The position numbers and the translations under genes were made by a program. A stretch of 64,000 bases of DNA from Chamaecyparis obtusa (taxonomy: Eukaryota > Streptophyta > Pinopsida > Cupressales > Cupressaceae): assembly GCA_027943335.1 (NCBI GenBank), contig BSBK01002928.1, positions 294,501 to 358,500 on the forward strand, in the 5' to 3' direction. A model generated the notes under the pieces. That model was not told where the DNA came from, searched no databases, and saw only the letters and a program-made list of their open reading frames with translations. Position 1 is the stretch's first letter, and each line of letters starts with the position of its first letter. Below are positions 35,148 to 46,854 of this stretch, piece after piece.

Positions 35148-36611
35148 AAAGAAGAGATCATTCATATGTCATGGCGTCTCTCAACATAACAAACACAATG
35201 GCTACACCCATATGTGTCAACAACGAACCTTTATCACGGATTCTCTCAACGTGACATCGTCATCTCAACATGATGTTCACCATGGCTACTCTCAGAGGGT
35301 GAATAAACACAATCTCTAAGTCATGGAGTCTCTCACATGACATCCACCATGGCTACTCCCAGAGGGTGGAACAAGGGCTCGCACCTCAAACTTCTCTCGC
35401 AGACAAGAATACATTAAGAAGGGCTTGCACCTCAAACTTATCTTGTAGAGAAGAATGTATTAACAAGGGCTTGCACCTCAAGCTTCTCTCACTGAGAAGA
35501 ATACATTAAGGCTCATAAAAGATCACTTGAATGCTGCGACTCCCTCTCAACAGGGGCAGCATACTCATAGCTTTGATTATCACAATAAATTAATTGACTT
35601 CAATATTTGATCAAACAAAGAGCTTTTGCAGTCACACTGCTACATGAGCTTGCTGATCCTCTGCAAAGGACTTGACACTACATCTGCCACTCAAACTCCC
35701 TCTGAATCTCTAAGCATTTGCATCCACCTCTTGACCATCTTGTTCAAGATTGCCTGCAAAGCTTGCCACAGAGTAATGATTTTTCAACACACATCTTTGA
35801 ACTTCTAACATACTCGAGTCCAATACGTCGTCCTTGACCTCATTCTAGATCACCCTATTCTAGAGCTACCAATGTCAAATTCAAATTGACTGTGCAAATC
35901 TGATTTCTGCAGCTGAAGAGTCTCCCTCTGAATGTTATTTCTTCCTCTTGGAAGAAACTAATCACAATGATAAAATGTATAGATTCTTCCTCTCTAATGA
36001 ATTTATGTGTTAGTAATTCAGTCCCATGGCTCCAAGCAGTGTCCCCATGTTCATTTCTACAACCTGCATGACTTTGCATGAAATCTCTCATCATCCCGTT
36101 GCTTCTCGATCCGTCCTAGAAGCATTTTTAGAGAGATTAGTAGAAGTTCATAGAATCAAACTATCACGAAGAGAAATATACAGATTAGTGCTAAAAGCAT
36201 ACATGATACACTATTCGTAGTGTTATAACATGAATTAATATTAACTACATAAAATTCATGATCAATATTCAAATACTTATCTCTTTATTGCCTAAATCTC
36301 CTCACAATCCACCAATAGATCTTTTGCTATCACACAATTATAGTGCAGGTAGAGAATGAAAAATTTGAACACCAACACATTTGCTATTCTCATAGACATG
36401 AATGCCAAACATGTAAGCATAGACAAGCATGATAACATCCTCTCTGTCCAAGTAAGAAGCTTCATCAGAGATTCTACCCTCCAAGGCTCTTCAGCTACAC
36501 GTTCTCATATGAATCCCTCATTACGAAAAACATATTTGACACCCATTAGTCATCACGATTCTTCTAGAATGCAATTATCCTATTATGGTTCTGGATCATT
36601 TTCTTAGACTT
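35148..36611 (-). other. internal region of the 3.7-kb element
   Basis: No conserved coding domain is found; the ORFs at 35855-36094 and 36356-36607 are unassigned. At 35386-35512 there are three tandem copies of a unit of about 52 bp of the form AAGGGCTTGCACCTCAA...GAGAAGAATACATTAA. The phrase ACCATGGCTACTCCCAGAGGGTG is also repeated just before (35280-35375). Confidence 0.6.
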
Positions 36612-36623
36612 GCTTTGATACCA
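36612..36623 (-). promoter_or_regulatory. primer binding site of the 3.7-kb element
   Basis: Plus strand GCTTTGATACCA, the complement of TGGTATCAAAGC, which pairs with the 3' end of methionine tRNA. It abuts the LTR at 36624. Confidence 0.85.
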
Positions 36624-37742
36624 TGTAAATGTTTTGAACCAGAATATTATAAATACAATATACAGAAACTCAGAAAAGCATATGAACAGATGACAAAAAT
36701 ATTTATCCTGGGAAAACCCTCCAGCCTGAGGGAATAACCCAGCCGCACCCAAAAAATAGATCTCTTGATTGTAAGCTCAAAACAATTACAATGATCTTCA
36801 TGCTTGTGATTGATAATACTTATCAGTCAATCAATAAGCCTTTTTACAGTTCGATCACTTTAGCCATGTAAATACAAAACATCAAAACAGTATCTCACAG
36901 ATACTTAAATCAACAAGAATATCTTCCCATAATCAATGAACATACATGATCATACACAGAGCGATTCTGTAGTATGAAATGCACTCACTAAATCAGAATA
37001 ATACTGTAGCAAATATGATGCACTTATTACAAAAGATGGATTCTTCTAACACGCGAAAACTTCCAACTGCACACTCAGCGATCACATAAATTCTGAGAGT
37101 AAAAAACAAACACAATAGTCTCTGTCAAATGAAGTGCTTGCTGTAGAAGGAGAATCACATTCTTCAGTCACTAAAAATATGCACAAGTCACATACGATAC
37201 TTCACAAGAATCACAATACAATGCCCTATCAATACATGGTACACCCAGCCAAATGCTCGACCTGGATGAATAGTCTTTTCGTGGAATACAAAGGAACACA
37301 CTGTTACAAAACAAGGAAGTGACGTCAGTTACTCATATTGCCTTTTTGTATTCCCTCAATCTAGAGAAGCCACACGATCTCAAATTCCAATGGTCCTTCA
37401 GCAAAACAGAAAAGGAATAATTAACGAGCACTGACGAGAGATTAAAAAAACACATAATTTGATCATTCATGGCAGACACATAAGAATGGGCTGACCATAA
37501 TCAATGATGATATTTGCACTTCAATCTTCAATACATGGGCGGTGACGGTTATGAAGAATAGCCGATTCACCTTGGCAACATAATACATAGCCTCTGAAAA
37601 GTAAAGAACAATGAATAGAAATCACAGACACGATAGCATCTCCGCTGGAAATATGAAATAGCTCATTCTGAGATAAAAAGAGAACACTGAAGGATCAATG
37701 CAGGTATGAACGATTTCTTTTGCAGCTACCAGAACATTAAAA
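36624..37742 (-). repeat. LTR (5' LTR in element orientation)
   Basis: Begins TGTAAATGTTTTGAACC and ends CCAGAACATTAAAA before the ACCTC duplication. Differences from the partner LTR are scattered over the length, implying an insertion that is not recent. Confidence 0.85.
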
Positions 37743-37747
37743 ACCTC

Positions 37748-38381
37748 TTCACCATGCTTGCCCTTTTCAATGGTCACACCCTTTCACAATTACCACCCTT
37801 CGAAAGGGTCACAACCCTCCATCATTGCTGCCCCTTTTGAAGTTACTTCCTTCTTCTTCTTCCATTAATCCTTCCTTAATTCCTATGCTACCTTTATGCA
37901 GATCAGAACTGTCTTATATCTCATAAAACTTCATTATGATGATCCCTTCTTCCATGCCCTTGGCAAATGACTTTTCCCTCCTATTTATATCTTCATGATG
38001 GGAGAGTCACAACCTTTCATTATTACAACCTTTTAAGAGAGTCACAACCCTTCATTCTTTATGCCCTTCGAAAGAGTCGCAACCTTTCATAACTGCCACC
38101 TTTTGAAAGAGTCACAACCCTTCATCAATTCTTCCCATTCCAATCTTCTTCCATTACTCCTTTCATAGTTTCCATGCTCCTTTCAACTTTTCCCATTCCA
38201 AATGAAATTCTCTTCCCCCTTTTATATCTCATGTTTGAGGGAGTCACATCTTTTGATTTCATACCTTTTGATCATTCATTAAACTTAATTAAAATTTAAT
38301 TTTAATTTAATTTATATTCTTTTTATATTTTGATATTCTTTTTATTTATTTTTAAATCCTATATCAGTAAGGGACATCACA
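37748..38381 (-). repeat. solo LTR of family A, antisense copy, right part
   Basis: Reverse complement of the start of 45264-46854, with repeated phrases such as GAGTCACAACCCTTCAT. Ends AAGGGACATCACA, the counterpart of TGTAATGTCCC. Flanks (CAATT on the left, TTACG on the right) do not match, so no target duplication is supported. Confidence 0.75.
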
Positions 38382-39230
38382 TTACGATTCAGAAATAATA
38401 TACTTGCGATCCTTCAAGTTTCTAGACTTATAAGTAGTTAATGATCTCAGCCTGTATCCCAATATCTGATTGTAGAACCAGAACTTTTGAAATTGCTATC
38501 ATTTTTTTCTACCTTTTGAAATGCTTCTTCATGCTTATTTTACAATTCAAATTTCTTACAATTTTTACCTTGGAGGTATTGTCAGACTTGCACTAAATGC
38601 AATCAGACTTTAAACTCTGAAAACACCTTTCATAATTTGTAGCATCAGCTTGCCAAAGGTATTGAGCATTCAAATTTCTTATAGTTTCACCTTGGAGCCA
38701 TTGTTAAACTTGTGATAGATATATTCAGACTTTCAGCTGTGTATGATTATCCTCCTTTTACTTGTCTTAAAGAGTAATACAGCTGTAATTTAGTGAAGCT
38801 ATAAAATTGCCAAACTCACCCATGATTGCATTCTCTATATCTACATCTAGCCAGAGTCCTTTGAATGCTTCCCTGTATCCATCATTGTGTTCAATGTTTC
38901 TATATAGTAGCATTCTCACAGACAAGGAAACTATTTCTGTGATGTAATAGTTTGGGTCAAAACAAATGCTAGGAGATCAAGGTCATAGTCATCTTGTTCT
39001 TCCATTTACTATGGTAGTTTGCGCTTGTTTGAAAAATGTATCTGAGGAGTTGTTTTCTTTAGTTGCTATTGTTCCCCTAATTTTTTTGTCATGGAGTCAA
39101 TGCTATCATATGCCTTGCTAATACATTTTGGCAATACTAATTATGGGCTTAGTGAAACTCATAAGGTGATCCACATGAGCCCCCTGATCCTCATCCAAGG
39201 GATGCTTTGAGCTTTTGGGTCCTTTCTATA
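38382..39230. other. intron sequence without recognised features
   Basis: No ORF with recognisable domain and no repeats noticed. It may include the decayed 3' part of the hAT element that follows. Confidence 0.5.
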
Positions 39231-39794
39231 TTAGACTGCATCAATATGCTCCAAAGGTTTTTGAACCATGGTGCTCAATGCTTCTTGCATCTTCACTAGC
39301 CATCTAAAGAATATTTTGTGTATGTGAGTTGACTCAATTTTCAACAGCTTAATACGGTGCTGATTTTTTTGAAACAATTTAAACAAATAGATGATATAAG
39401 AACTAAGAAGTGAAATAAAAGTATAAAAATACAAAATGACAACGGTAGATTAAAATTTTATAGTAAAATTCATGTTAATGAAAAATAAAATATTGAAATT
39501 TCATAAACTTACCTTTAAGAGCTCTACTAGGAGGACTTGCAAATGACTTGCGACATATAATGATTAGTCACAGATGTTTGAATCCTAGTGTATATTTCTT
39601 TGATCCACTTTATCCTTTTGCTAAGCTTCCGCTTCACGATGTGGAGTGATTGGATGACAAATGGCACCTGAAAAATGTGCCTGTATCTTGCCTCCACCAA
39701 TATATCTACTATTCTATGATTTTTAGTGACATTCATTATGACTTGGACAACTTTTTGAGATCTCATCATTTCATTTGACTGTATGAGATGTTGG

Positions 39795-40841
39795 TGTTAA
39801 TTTTTATAGCTAGTTTCGAATTCTAGCTAATAATAAATTAAATTAATCTAATATTTTAATTTATATATTTAATTTAAATTAAACTAATAAACGCTGGGCC
39901 CCTTCTCTATGCTCAAACGTCTTTGTTTTTGGCACCAAGTTTATTAATTCAAGGTCGGCCTTGGAGGCCGACCTTACCTTGTATTTGGTTCTCCCTCATA
40001 TAAATGAGGATCTTCGGGTGTAAGAAAGACAATCATCTACAAGGCTATTTTGCGACACATATCTCTGCTACAGGAACATTGAAATATCTCTGCCCTACTG
40101 CAATACGATTGCATATCATGCGAATCTCCTTCAGCTGCGAATCAAACTCTAATTCCAACATACTTGAGAATCTCAATCAGAAGCAGCAAAGTCTTCTGCA
40201 ATTAGCTGGCGTGTGAACTGTCATTGGTGCGAAATATATTAGTGTGTGCAGACTTTCATTGATGCGAAATAAATCAGTGCATGCGAACTGTCATTAAACC
40301 TTTACTCATGTGCTATTGGATACTCAGACATCTGCAATCTCCTTGTGCGAATTCCTGAATTTGATAGGCAGGCTTGGATGCTCAGTTACTACTTCTTTAT
40401 GTAAATTCCTGAGGTTGTCTGTTGAACTCCATCAATTCATATGCCGCAGCAGTAAACAAGATTGTATGCTTTCAGCTTATATCCAACTAAAGGTCTTGAC
40501 AACAATTTGTGTATTGAAAATCAATAGGAATTGAAGGTCTGGTTCGTGGTGAATACATCTTGAAGATCCAGCTTACATCTGATTGCACAGTACATTCGGG
40601 CTTCATTCACAATCAGAAGTCAGATCTGGACAGTTGCTCTTCATAATCAATTTGCTTCGTGGATCAGGGATTCTCAGCAAATTCTTAGCGATATTATTGT
40701 AAGTAAATTGGAAATGATAATCAACTGGATCTAAATGTTGGGTTTTTCCTTATAAAGGTTTCCTAGGGTAAAACTGTGTTGTGCCTTGTCTTATTTACTG
40801 TTATGTTATTAGATTAGATCTATTTACTCAAAAAATTAACA
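39795..40841 (+). repeat. 5' LTR of the Copia-type element
   Basis: 1047 bp. A TATA box (TATAAAT) lies at 39998-40004. A perfect 11-bp hairpin (AAGGTCGGCCT, loop TGG, AGGCCGACCTT) at 39951-39975 lies about 25 bp before it. The same ORFs appear in both LTRs and are not genes. Confidence 0.93.
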
Positions 40842-40854
40842 TGGTATCAGAGCC
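40842..40854 (+). promoter_or_regulatory. primer binding site of the Copia-type element
   Basis: TGGTATCAGAGCC, complementary to the 3' end of initiator methionine tRNA, directly after the LTR. Confidence 0.93.
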
Positions 40855-40947
40855 AAGTTCATATTGAACTAATCAGATCTGATAGGTTCCAGGTTCTTGC
40901 TAACTGTATCGGATCTAACTTGTATTCTTTAGATTTGTTGTCTTTGC

Positions 40948-41820
40948 GTGTTTCCTTCCTGTGTCAAAATGGTGACAGGATTGAAGGTGGAAGATAGACT
41001 TGAAGGTGCCCTCAACTTCATCTCGTGGAAAGCACAAATTTTGATTGCTCTTGAAGAACATGACTTGCTGGAATTTGTTCAAAGTGAAAAAGTTGAAACA
41101 CCCACGGATTCGGAAATGCTTAGTCAATTCAAGAAGAAAGCTATCAAGGCCAAGAAGATCCTAATAGATTTTGTCAGAGATCATATTGTTCCTGTCATCT
41201 CGAGGATGTCTTCAGCCATAGATATGTTCAAACAATTGGAAGATATGTTCGAAGTAAACAACATGAGCCGAGCACTTACCTTAAGAAGAGACTTACTTCA
41301 AATCAAAATGAAATGGGATGAGTCAGTCATGGAGTTCTTCATGAGGATTTCAGAATTAAGAGATAAAATAAGTGCTATTGATAGTGAAGTTGTAGACAAG
41401 GATCTCGTCATGCTTGCACTCAATGGTCTCCCTCCCTCATGAGAACCCTTCATTCAAGGTTTAAGCGGTAGAGGTAACTTTCCCTCCTCTGACCTCCTTC
41501 GTGCTGACTGCATTCAAGAGGAATCTAAACTCATATCAAGAGGGATCAAGTCTACCCGTAATGAAGAAAACTTAATTCTTGCTAATCAATCGGTCAAAGG
41601 TGATCATTGGAAGAAGAACAACTTCAAGAGGAACATTGATTTCAGATCCAATGATGCTAACAACTCAAGGAAGAAGCCAAGAGATCTCTCTCATATCCAA
41701 TGCTTCAAATGTAACAAATTTGGCCACTATGCCAGGGATTGTCAGGTTCAACTCTTTCATCAAAAGGCTAACCCAAGCGAAGTTGTCAACCTTGAAGATA
41801 AGGAAGACTTTCTCCTTTAA
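40948..41820 (+). pseudogene. Copia-type gag with CCHC zinc knuckle, one in-frame stop
   Basis: The frame starts at 40948 or at the Met at 40969 (MVTGLKVEDRLEGALNFISW) and contains the Copia gag core (MSRALTLRRDLLQIKMKWDE, then VMEFFMRISELRDKISAI and LALNGLPPS). A single TGA at 41440-41442 interrupts it. The same frame continues EPFIQGLSGRGNFPSSDLL to a zinc knuckle CFKCNKFGHYARDC (CX2CX4HX4C) and stops with TAA at 41818-41820. The intact protein, about 284 residues, would form particles and bind RNA. With only one premature stop, this copy was probably functional at or shortly before insertion. No pol follows. Confidence 0.88.
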
Positions 41821-42293
41821 GCATTTCTTGTGTTAGATAGTTTAGAATCAATGTTGTTTGAGATCTAACTATTTTTTGTTGAAACTAACTTTAGGGAAAA
41901 GATATGTGTTGTAGATTTCTTTTGGTTGTGCAGGAGCGAGGATCAAGAGGGAGTCACACACTTTCTCATCTTACTTGAGTTTGATATAGTCTAACCTATG
42001 TGGTAATGTGATGGTAACTCTCTTGGATTAGAAGTGTTTCTTTTGGCTCAGTAATCTTGGATCTATTGACCTTTTGAACTAACTTGGTAGGTTGAGTATA
42101 TGATTTCCTAACTCTAAGTACATGAATTGTCAATTGCTTGGAATGCTTCAAAATCAGGGTATATTGCTTCTTCAAGAGAACTTATTGGGATTGATTTTCT
42201 GTCACTTGAAGGATGTTTGAGTGCTTTGGAAGTTATGTAGGGCTCAGCTACTGCCAAGAGGGAGTCTTAGCCTCATTTGATGTATCTTGTATA
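41821..42293 (+). other. internal noncoding spacer of the Copia-type element
   Basis: No ORF resembling protease or integrase; sequence passes directly from the gag stop to the hairpin-repeat array. Confidence 0.7.
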
Positions 42294-42791
42294 CCACTCT
42301 TGCGGGCAATGCAAGGTGGACATTGTATCTTGTTGTTTTAATCTTCCTTAAGTGAAGATGATTGTAACCAACCTTTGTGAGAAATGCAAGGTGGATGTTG
42401 TGTTTAGAAGGTTTGTGTACCACCCTCTGCGGGCAATGCAAGGTGGAATTGTAAATCTTAATTTTGTCCATCCTTTGCGGGAAATGCAAGATGGTGTTGT
42501 AATAATTATTATAAGTCCACCCTCTGCGGGCAATGTAAGATGGCAAAGTTCCTCACCACCCTCTACAGGCAATGTAAGGTGGTGTTGTATTGAAGTCCAC
42601 CTTCTGCGGGCAATGTACGGTGGCAATCACCCTCTGTAGGCAATGCAAGGTGATCTTTTGAGGCTTGTCCTCTTCCACCCTCTGCGAGTAGGTATGGTGG
42701 ATATGCTTTGACCATCCTCTGCGAGTGGGCATGATGGGAATGGTTGATTTGTTTTCAGGTATGCATCCATCCTCTGCGAGTAGGCACGATG
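42294..42791 (+). repeat. array of about eleven hairpin-forming 26-bp repeats
   Basis: The unit CCACCCTCTGCGGGCAATGC...AAGGTGG recurs near 42294, 42371, 42420, 42470, 42513, 42556, 42598, 42630, 42676, 42711 and 42767, separated by variable spacers of about 5-50 bp. The ends CCACC and GGTGG pair, and in diverged copies both sides often change together (CCATC with GATGG). This suggests selection for RNA stem-loops. The array lies between gag and the polypurine tract. Long ORFs on both strands here are repeat artefacts. Confidence 0.85.
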
Positions 42792-42838
42792 AAGATCATG
42801 AAAGGAGTTCATGATATTGGCTAGAATTCTCCCTAGCT

Positions 42839-42847
42839 AAGAGGGAG
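42839..42847 (+). promoter_or_regulatory. polypurine tract of the Copia-type element
   Basis: AAGAGGGAG immediately before the TGTTAA start of the 3' LTR. The 3.7-kb element at 34017 uses a closely similar tract. Confidence 0.85.
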
Positions 42848-43896
42848 TGTTAATTTTTATAGCTAGTTTTGAATTCTAGCTAATAATAAATTAAATTAAT
42901 CTAATATTTTAATTTATATATTTTAATTTAAATTAAACTAATAAAGGCTGGGCCCCTTCTCTATGCTCAAACCTCTTTGTTTTTGGTGCCAAGTTTATTA
43001 ATTCAAGGTCGGCCTTGGAGGCCGACCTTACCTTGTATTTGGTTCTCCCTCATATAAATGAGGATCTTCGGGTGTAAGAAAGACAATCATCTACAAGGCT
43101 ATTTTGCGACACATATCTCTGCTATAGGAACATTGAAATATCTCTGCCCTACTGCAATACGATTGCATATCATGCGAATCTCCTTCAGCTGCGAATCAAA
43201 CTCTAATTCCAACATACTTGAGAATCTCAATCAGAAGCAGCGAAGTCTTCTGCAATTAGCTGGCGTGCAAACTGTCATTGGTGCGAAATATATTAGTGTG
43301 TGCAGACTTTCATTGATGCGAAATAAATCAGTGCATGCAAACTGTCATTAAACCTTTACTCATGTGCTATTGGATACTCAGACATCTGCAATCTCCTTGT
43401 GCAAATTCCTGAATTTGATAGGCAGGCTTGGATGCTCAGTTACTACTTCTTTATGTGAATTCCTGAGGTTGTTTGTTGAACTCCATCAATTCATATGCCG
43501 CAGCAGTAAACAAGATTGTATGCTTTCAGCTTATATCCAACTAAAGGTCTTGACAACAATTTGTGTATTGAAAATCAATAAGAATTGAAGGTCTGGTTCG
43601 TGGTGAATACATCTTGAAGATCCAGCTTACATCTGATTGCACAGTACATCCGGGCTTCATTCACAATCAGAAGTCAGATCTGCACAGTTGCTCTTCATAA
43701 TCAATTTGCTTCGTGGATCGGAGATCCTCAGCAAATTCTTAGCGATATTATTGTAAGTAAATTGGAAATGATAATCAACTGGATCTAAATGCTGGGTTTT
43801 TCCTTATAAAGGTTTCCCAGGGTAAAACTATGTTGTGCCTTGTCTTATTTATTGTTATGTTATTAGATTAGATCTATTTACTCAAAACTTTAACAG
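42848..43896 (+). repeat. 3' LTR of the Copia-type element
   Basis: 1049 bp, about 97% identical to the 5' LTR; the hairpin AAGGTCGGCCT/AGGCCGACCTT is conserved at 43005-43029. Ends ...TTTAACA followed by GTTGG. Confidence 0.93.
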
Positions 43897-44572
43897 TTGG
43901 CAATGAAGTTTGCATCTTTTACTTGCCTCTCACAATCAACCATTTTCAAATGTCTTTTAGGGCATTGCAATGACATTAATTAGGGGATTGTTTTTGTAAT
44001 CTTTACATTCATTACAAATGACAAACACTCTTCTTTTGGTCCATGGGTCCTTGAATGGCTGCAATGATCTCTCTACAATTTTTTTGACTTTTACAAATAA
44101 GGGTGCTTTTCATAGCAGGAAACTATTTTATCTAGTGTGCATTTGACTAATTGTCTTCACTATTTCCTGCCAATATAGTGACCTAATGAAATTGATAGAA
44201 ATCCTCATGGCATAAAAGCAATGAGTAATTTGTTAATTTACAATAACCTCTCTTATGGGCATCTATCTTGAGCCCTTCTTTTGTAGGAATGAGAGGAGCT
44301 ATTGTCTTCTTGGGAATTGGGTATCACAATGAAAGGATGTGTGGTAGCCACTATTGGAGAAATGGAGGATGGCCGTGTATGTGGCTTGTGTGAACCTTTC
44401 TTGGATAAGGGATCGAATCCTGCCCCTGCTCTCTTGGTTGCACTATTTGCTTCTTCTTGTCCATTAGTACAAACAAGAACTTGCACTTTTGGAAACCCAT
44501 GTTTGTTTGGCCCACCTCAAACTCTGATTCCTTGGGTGACAATTGCACATAGGTGAGAGTGTACTTGATCAT

Positions 44573-45263
44573 ACAAGCTTTTATACTCGTTTTGGCACTT
44601 ACTGCAACACCGAAGATAACACATGCATAAGTTGTTCAATCATCATGACATGTCGTCAAAGAAATGATGCTTGGTCAAATTTGACTGTCCCATCCATCCC
44701 TTGGTCCATTGAACCAGAACTAGCAACCTTTGTTAACTATGTATACCTACAATTTTTAAATAAACAGATAGCAAGAAAGTCAAAAAGTACATTTTTACCC
44801 TAGATTATGTTAAAAAATGAATAACAATTTAAAATAGAATGCTTGGAAATAAGTTTTGAAAACATACTAAAAATTTAAAGAAAACTTATCTTGAGTGATG
44901 AATCTCCCTAATACAAGCTTTTTGATCCCCTTAACACCTAACTAACATTTCTTTGCAATGCTTCAACACTAAAAAAAAGAGTTTTGGAATAATAGATATG
45001 AAGATTTGTGTTTGTATGGCACCTTTTAGGTATAGGTTGAATGAGTGAGTCTTTTTAGTTTATACTTTATTTCTTTTCTTATATAAATTCTTTTTTTTTG
45101 GGTTGATGAGGTCCTTGTGGCCAAGCCATGTACTAAGCGTGGTCAAGGGTGCCCTCTGGGTCTTGTTGGCACCACTGGTATGTTTGAGATGAACTAGAGT
45201 GCTTAGAATGTGCTCTAGGTGTACCCAACACATATCTATACCTGAACTTGTTTGGGCTGGTAT
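44573..45263. other. intron sequence without recognised features
   Basis: AT-rich; the ORF 44543-44803 has no recognisable domain. Confidence 0.5.
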
Positions 45264-46384
45264 TGTAATGTCCCCATTCTGTAATAGGATTTAATAATAA
45301 ATAATAATAATAATAAAATTAAAATAAATAAATAAATAAAAATATAATATAATATATTATAAATTAACTAAATTTAATGAAAGGTCGAGAGATATGCAAT
45401 GAAGAGTTGTGACTCCCTCAAAATAAGATATAAGAGGGAGGAGAGTTCATTTGAAAGGGATATGGAGGAAGGAAGAAGAGGAGAGCATAGGAGTTAAAGA
45501 AGGATTAATGTAAGAAGAAAAGAATGTGAAGTAAATAAGGAAGTGACTCTTTCAAAAGGCAACAATGATGAAGGGTTGTCACTCTTTCAAAGGGTTGTGA
45601 TTATGAAGGGTTGCAATTATGAAGGGCCGTGACTCTTGCCAAAAGGCAGACATGATGAAGTGGTGTGACCTCTCCCTCATACGGGAAGATATAAAAGGGA
45701 CACAGATTCATTTGAAATGGGGATCTAAAAAGGATAAAGGAAATAAGTGTTTGTTTTGTAATCAGAAATGAAAGGTCAGAAGTACAGATCCGATTTAAAT
45801 AAGAATTGCAGATCTGATTGTGAAGGGTTGTGTCCCTTTCAAAGGGCAGAATTAATAAAGAGTTGCATTCCTTTATAGGGTGCTAATGGTGAAAGGTTGT
45901 ATCTCTTGCCAAAGTGCATTTATGATGAAAAAGTGTGACCTTGCCCTCACATTGAGAGATATAAAGGGAAGAAGGTTCATTTGAAAAAGAGTACATAGGG
46001 GATTAAATAAGAAATAAAATACACAAAAGATTCAAATACCCACATTATGATCTTGGAATATATGCATAATACTGGAATCCAGATTTATATGACAGTCGTG
46101 CTTAATTTAACTCATATACATATACATTTGTAATACATGAAAGACCAATATAATTAATGGCCTAGTCCTTAGGCCACCACTAATGCCTTCATAAGGATAG
46201 GAGGTTTGTGTAGGGAGAGGCGGAGTAAATCCTCACAAGGTAGGTGAATCCCAAGATTGGATATGGATGGCCCTTGAAGCCTTGAGGGAGCCTACTTGTA
46301 GATTGGTGTCCAAGTGTCCTAGCACAGTAATTCCACCATCCTCCCATAGGGTTGGGGAAGTACTCTAATATATATGTGTGTGTT

Positions 46385-46415
<31 letters not shown>

Positions 46416-46854
46416 GCTGTAGCATTTATATCTGTTAATAATACTGATATCAGAATTATATCAGCTATATTTTATTTATAATACATGAGATATTAGTATA
46501 CTCGTAGCCTATCCTTAATCACTCGCTATAGCCCCTTAAGAGGATAGGTTGGTGTTGTGTAGGGAGAGGTAAAGTAAATCCTCACAAGGTAGGTGAATCC
46601 CAAGATACGATATGGACAAGGTCCTGAAGCCTTGGGGGAGCCTACTTGTAGATTGGTGTCAAACACCGTACAACAAGTAAATTCCCATCCTCCTTAGGAT
46701 TGAGTTTAGGAGAGAAGTAAGGAGTTGGGGCTTAAGTATGTTAACTGTGAAATGTATTATTAATCATTCATTGTGACTTAATTCAATCCGATTAAAACAC
46801 AGTGATGTATACTAATCAGTGGGAATTGACAGCCTCCTGGTAGGGGACATTACA
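45264..46854 (+). repeat. solo LTR of family A, sense copy
   Basis: Begins TGTAATGTCCCC and ends GGGGACATTACA, a perfect 12-bp terminal inversion. About 1.59 kb, flanked by GGTAT on the left and TGTAT on the right, a possible target duplication with one mutation. Only one LTR is present, with no internal region, so it is a solo LTR left by recombination. Inside, a block of about 115 bp is duplicated (46196-46310 and 46543-46665) and there is a (TA)n run at 46384-46410. The inverse copy is at 33049-34016 and 37748-38381. Confidence 0.82.

Larger units (their letters stand above)
34017..37742 (-). mobile_element. 3.7-kb non-autonomous LTR retrotransposon inserted in a solo LTR
   Basis: Two closely similar repeats of about 1.12 kb (34017-35134 and 36624-37742) flank 1.49 kb of internal DNA. 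The target duplication ACCTC is present at 34012-34016 and 37743-37747. In minus-strand orientation the primer binding site TGGTATCAAAGC abuts the right LTR, and a polypurine tract abuts the left LTR. No gag, protease, RT or integrase is recognisable inside, so it must have been moved by proteins from another element. Uninterrupted family A sequence is restored when the element and one ACCTC are removed. Confidence 0.88.
39795..43896 (+). mobile_element. 4.1-kb Copia-type gag-only LTR retrotransposon
   Basis: Complete boundaries: LTRs 39795-40841 and 42848-43896, each TGTTAA...TTAACA. The 5-bp target duplication is GTTGG (39790-39794 and 43897-43901). The primer site TGGTATCAGAGCC lies directly after the 5' LTR and a polypurine tract directly before the 3' LTR. 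The LTRs differ at roughly 25-30 positions by eye, about 97% identical, so the insertion is fairly young. Internal DNA is only 2 kb and encodes gag but no protease, integrase or RT, so movement required pol from a relative. It inserted into an antisense hAT transposase. Confidence 0.93.
39231..44572 (-). pseudogene. decayed hAT transposase, antisense, split by a Copia-type element
   Basis: To the right of the Copia element (43897-44572, minus strand) frames read FQKCKFLFVLMDKKKQIVQ near the N-terminal part and LKMVDCERQVKDANFIAN next to the insertion. To the left (39794-39527) the reading resumes with VVQVIMNVTKNHRIVDILVE and VEARYRHIFQVPFVIQSL. This is the DUF659 core of plant hAT transposases, where VVQVVTDN and the WTPC-like region are normal; here the catalytic Asp-containing TDN reads MNV. 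Stops and frameshifts are frequent. 39434-39231 may be a further decayed part. The protein once bound and moved hAT DNA; it is dead. Confidence 0.65.

Noticed and set aside
42294..42791. Regularly spaced repeats resembling a CRISPR array
   Set aside because: Plant nuclear context, imperfect repeats, variable spacers and position inside an LTR element; explained as hairpin repeats.
42244..42812. Overlapping ORFs with repeated cysteine-free units on both strands
   Set aside because: Artefacts of the hairpin repeat array; repeat phase, not coding constraint, keeps them open.
44375..44425. B-box-like GGATCGAATCC as a possible SINE or tRNA
   Set aside because: Lies in decayed hAT sequence, with a poor A box and no cloverleaf.
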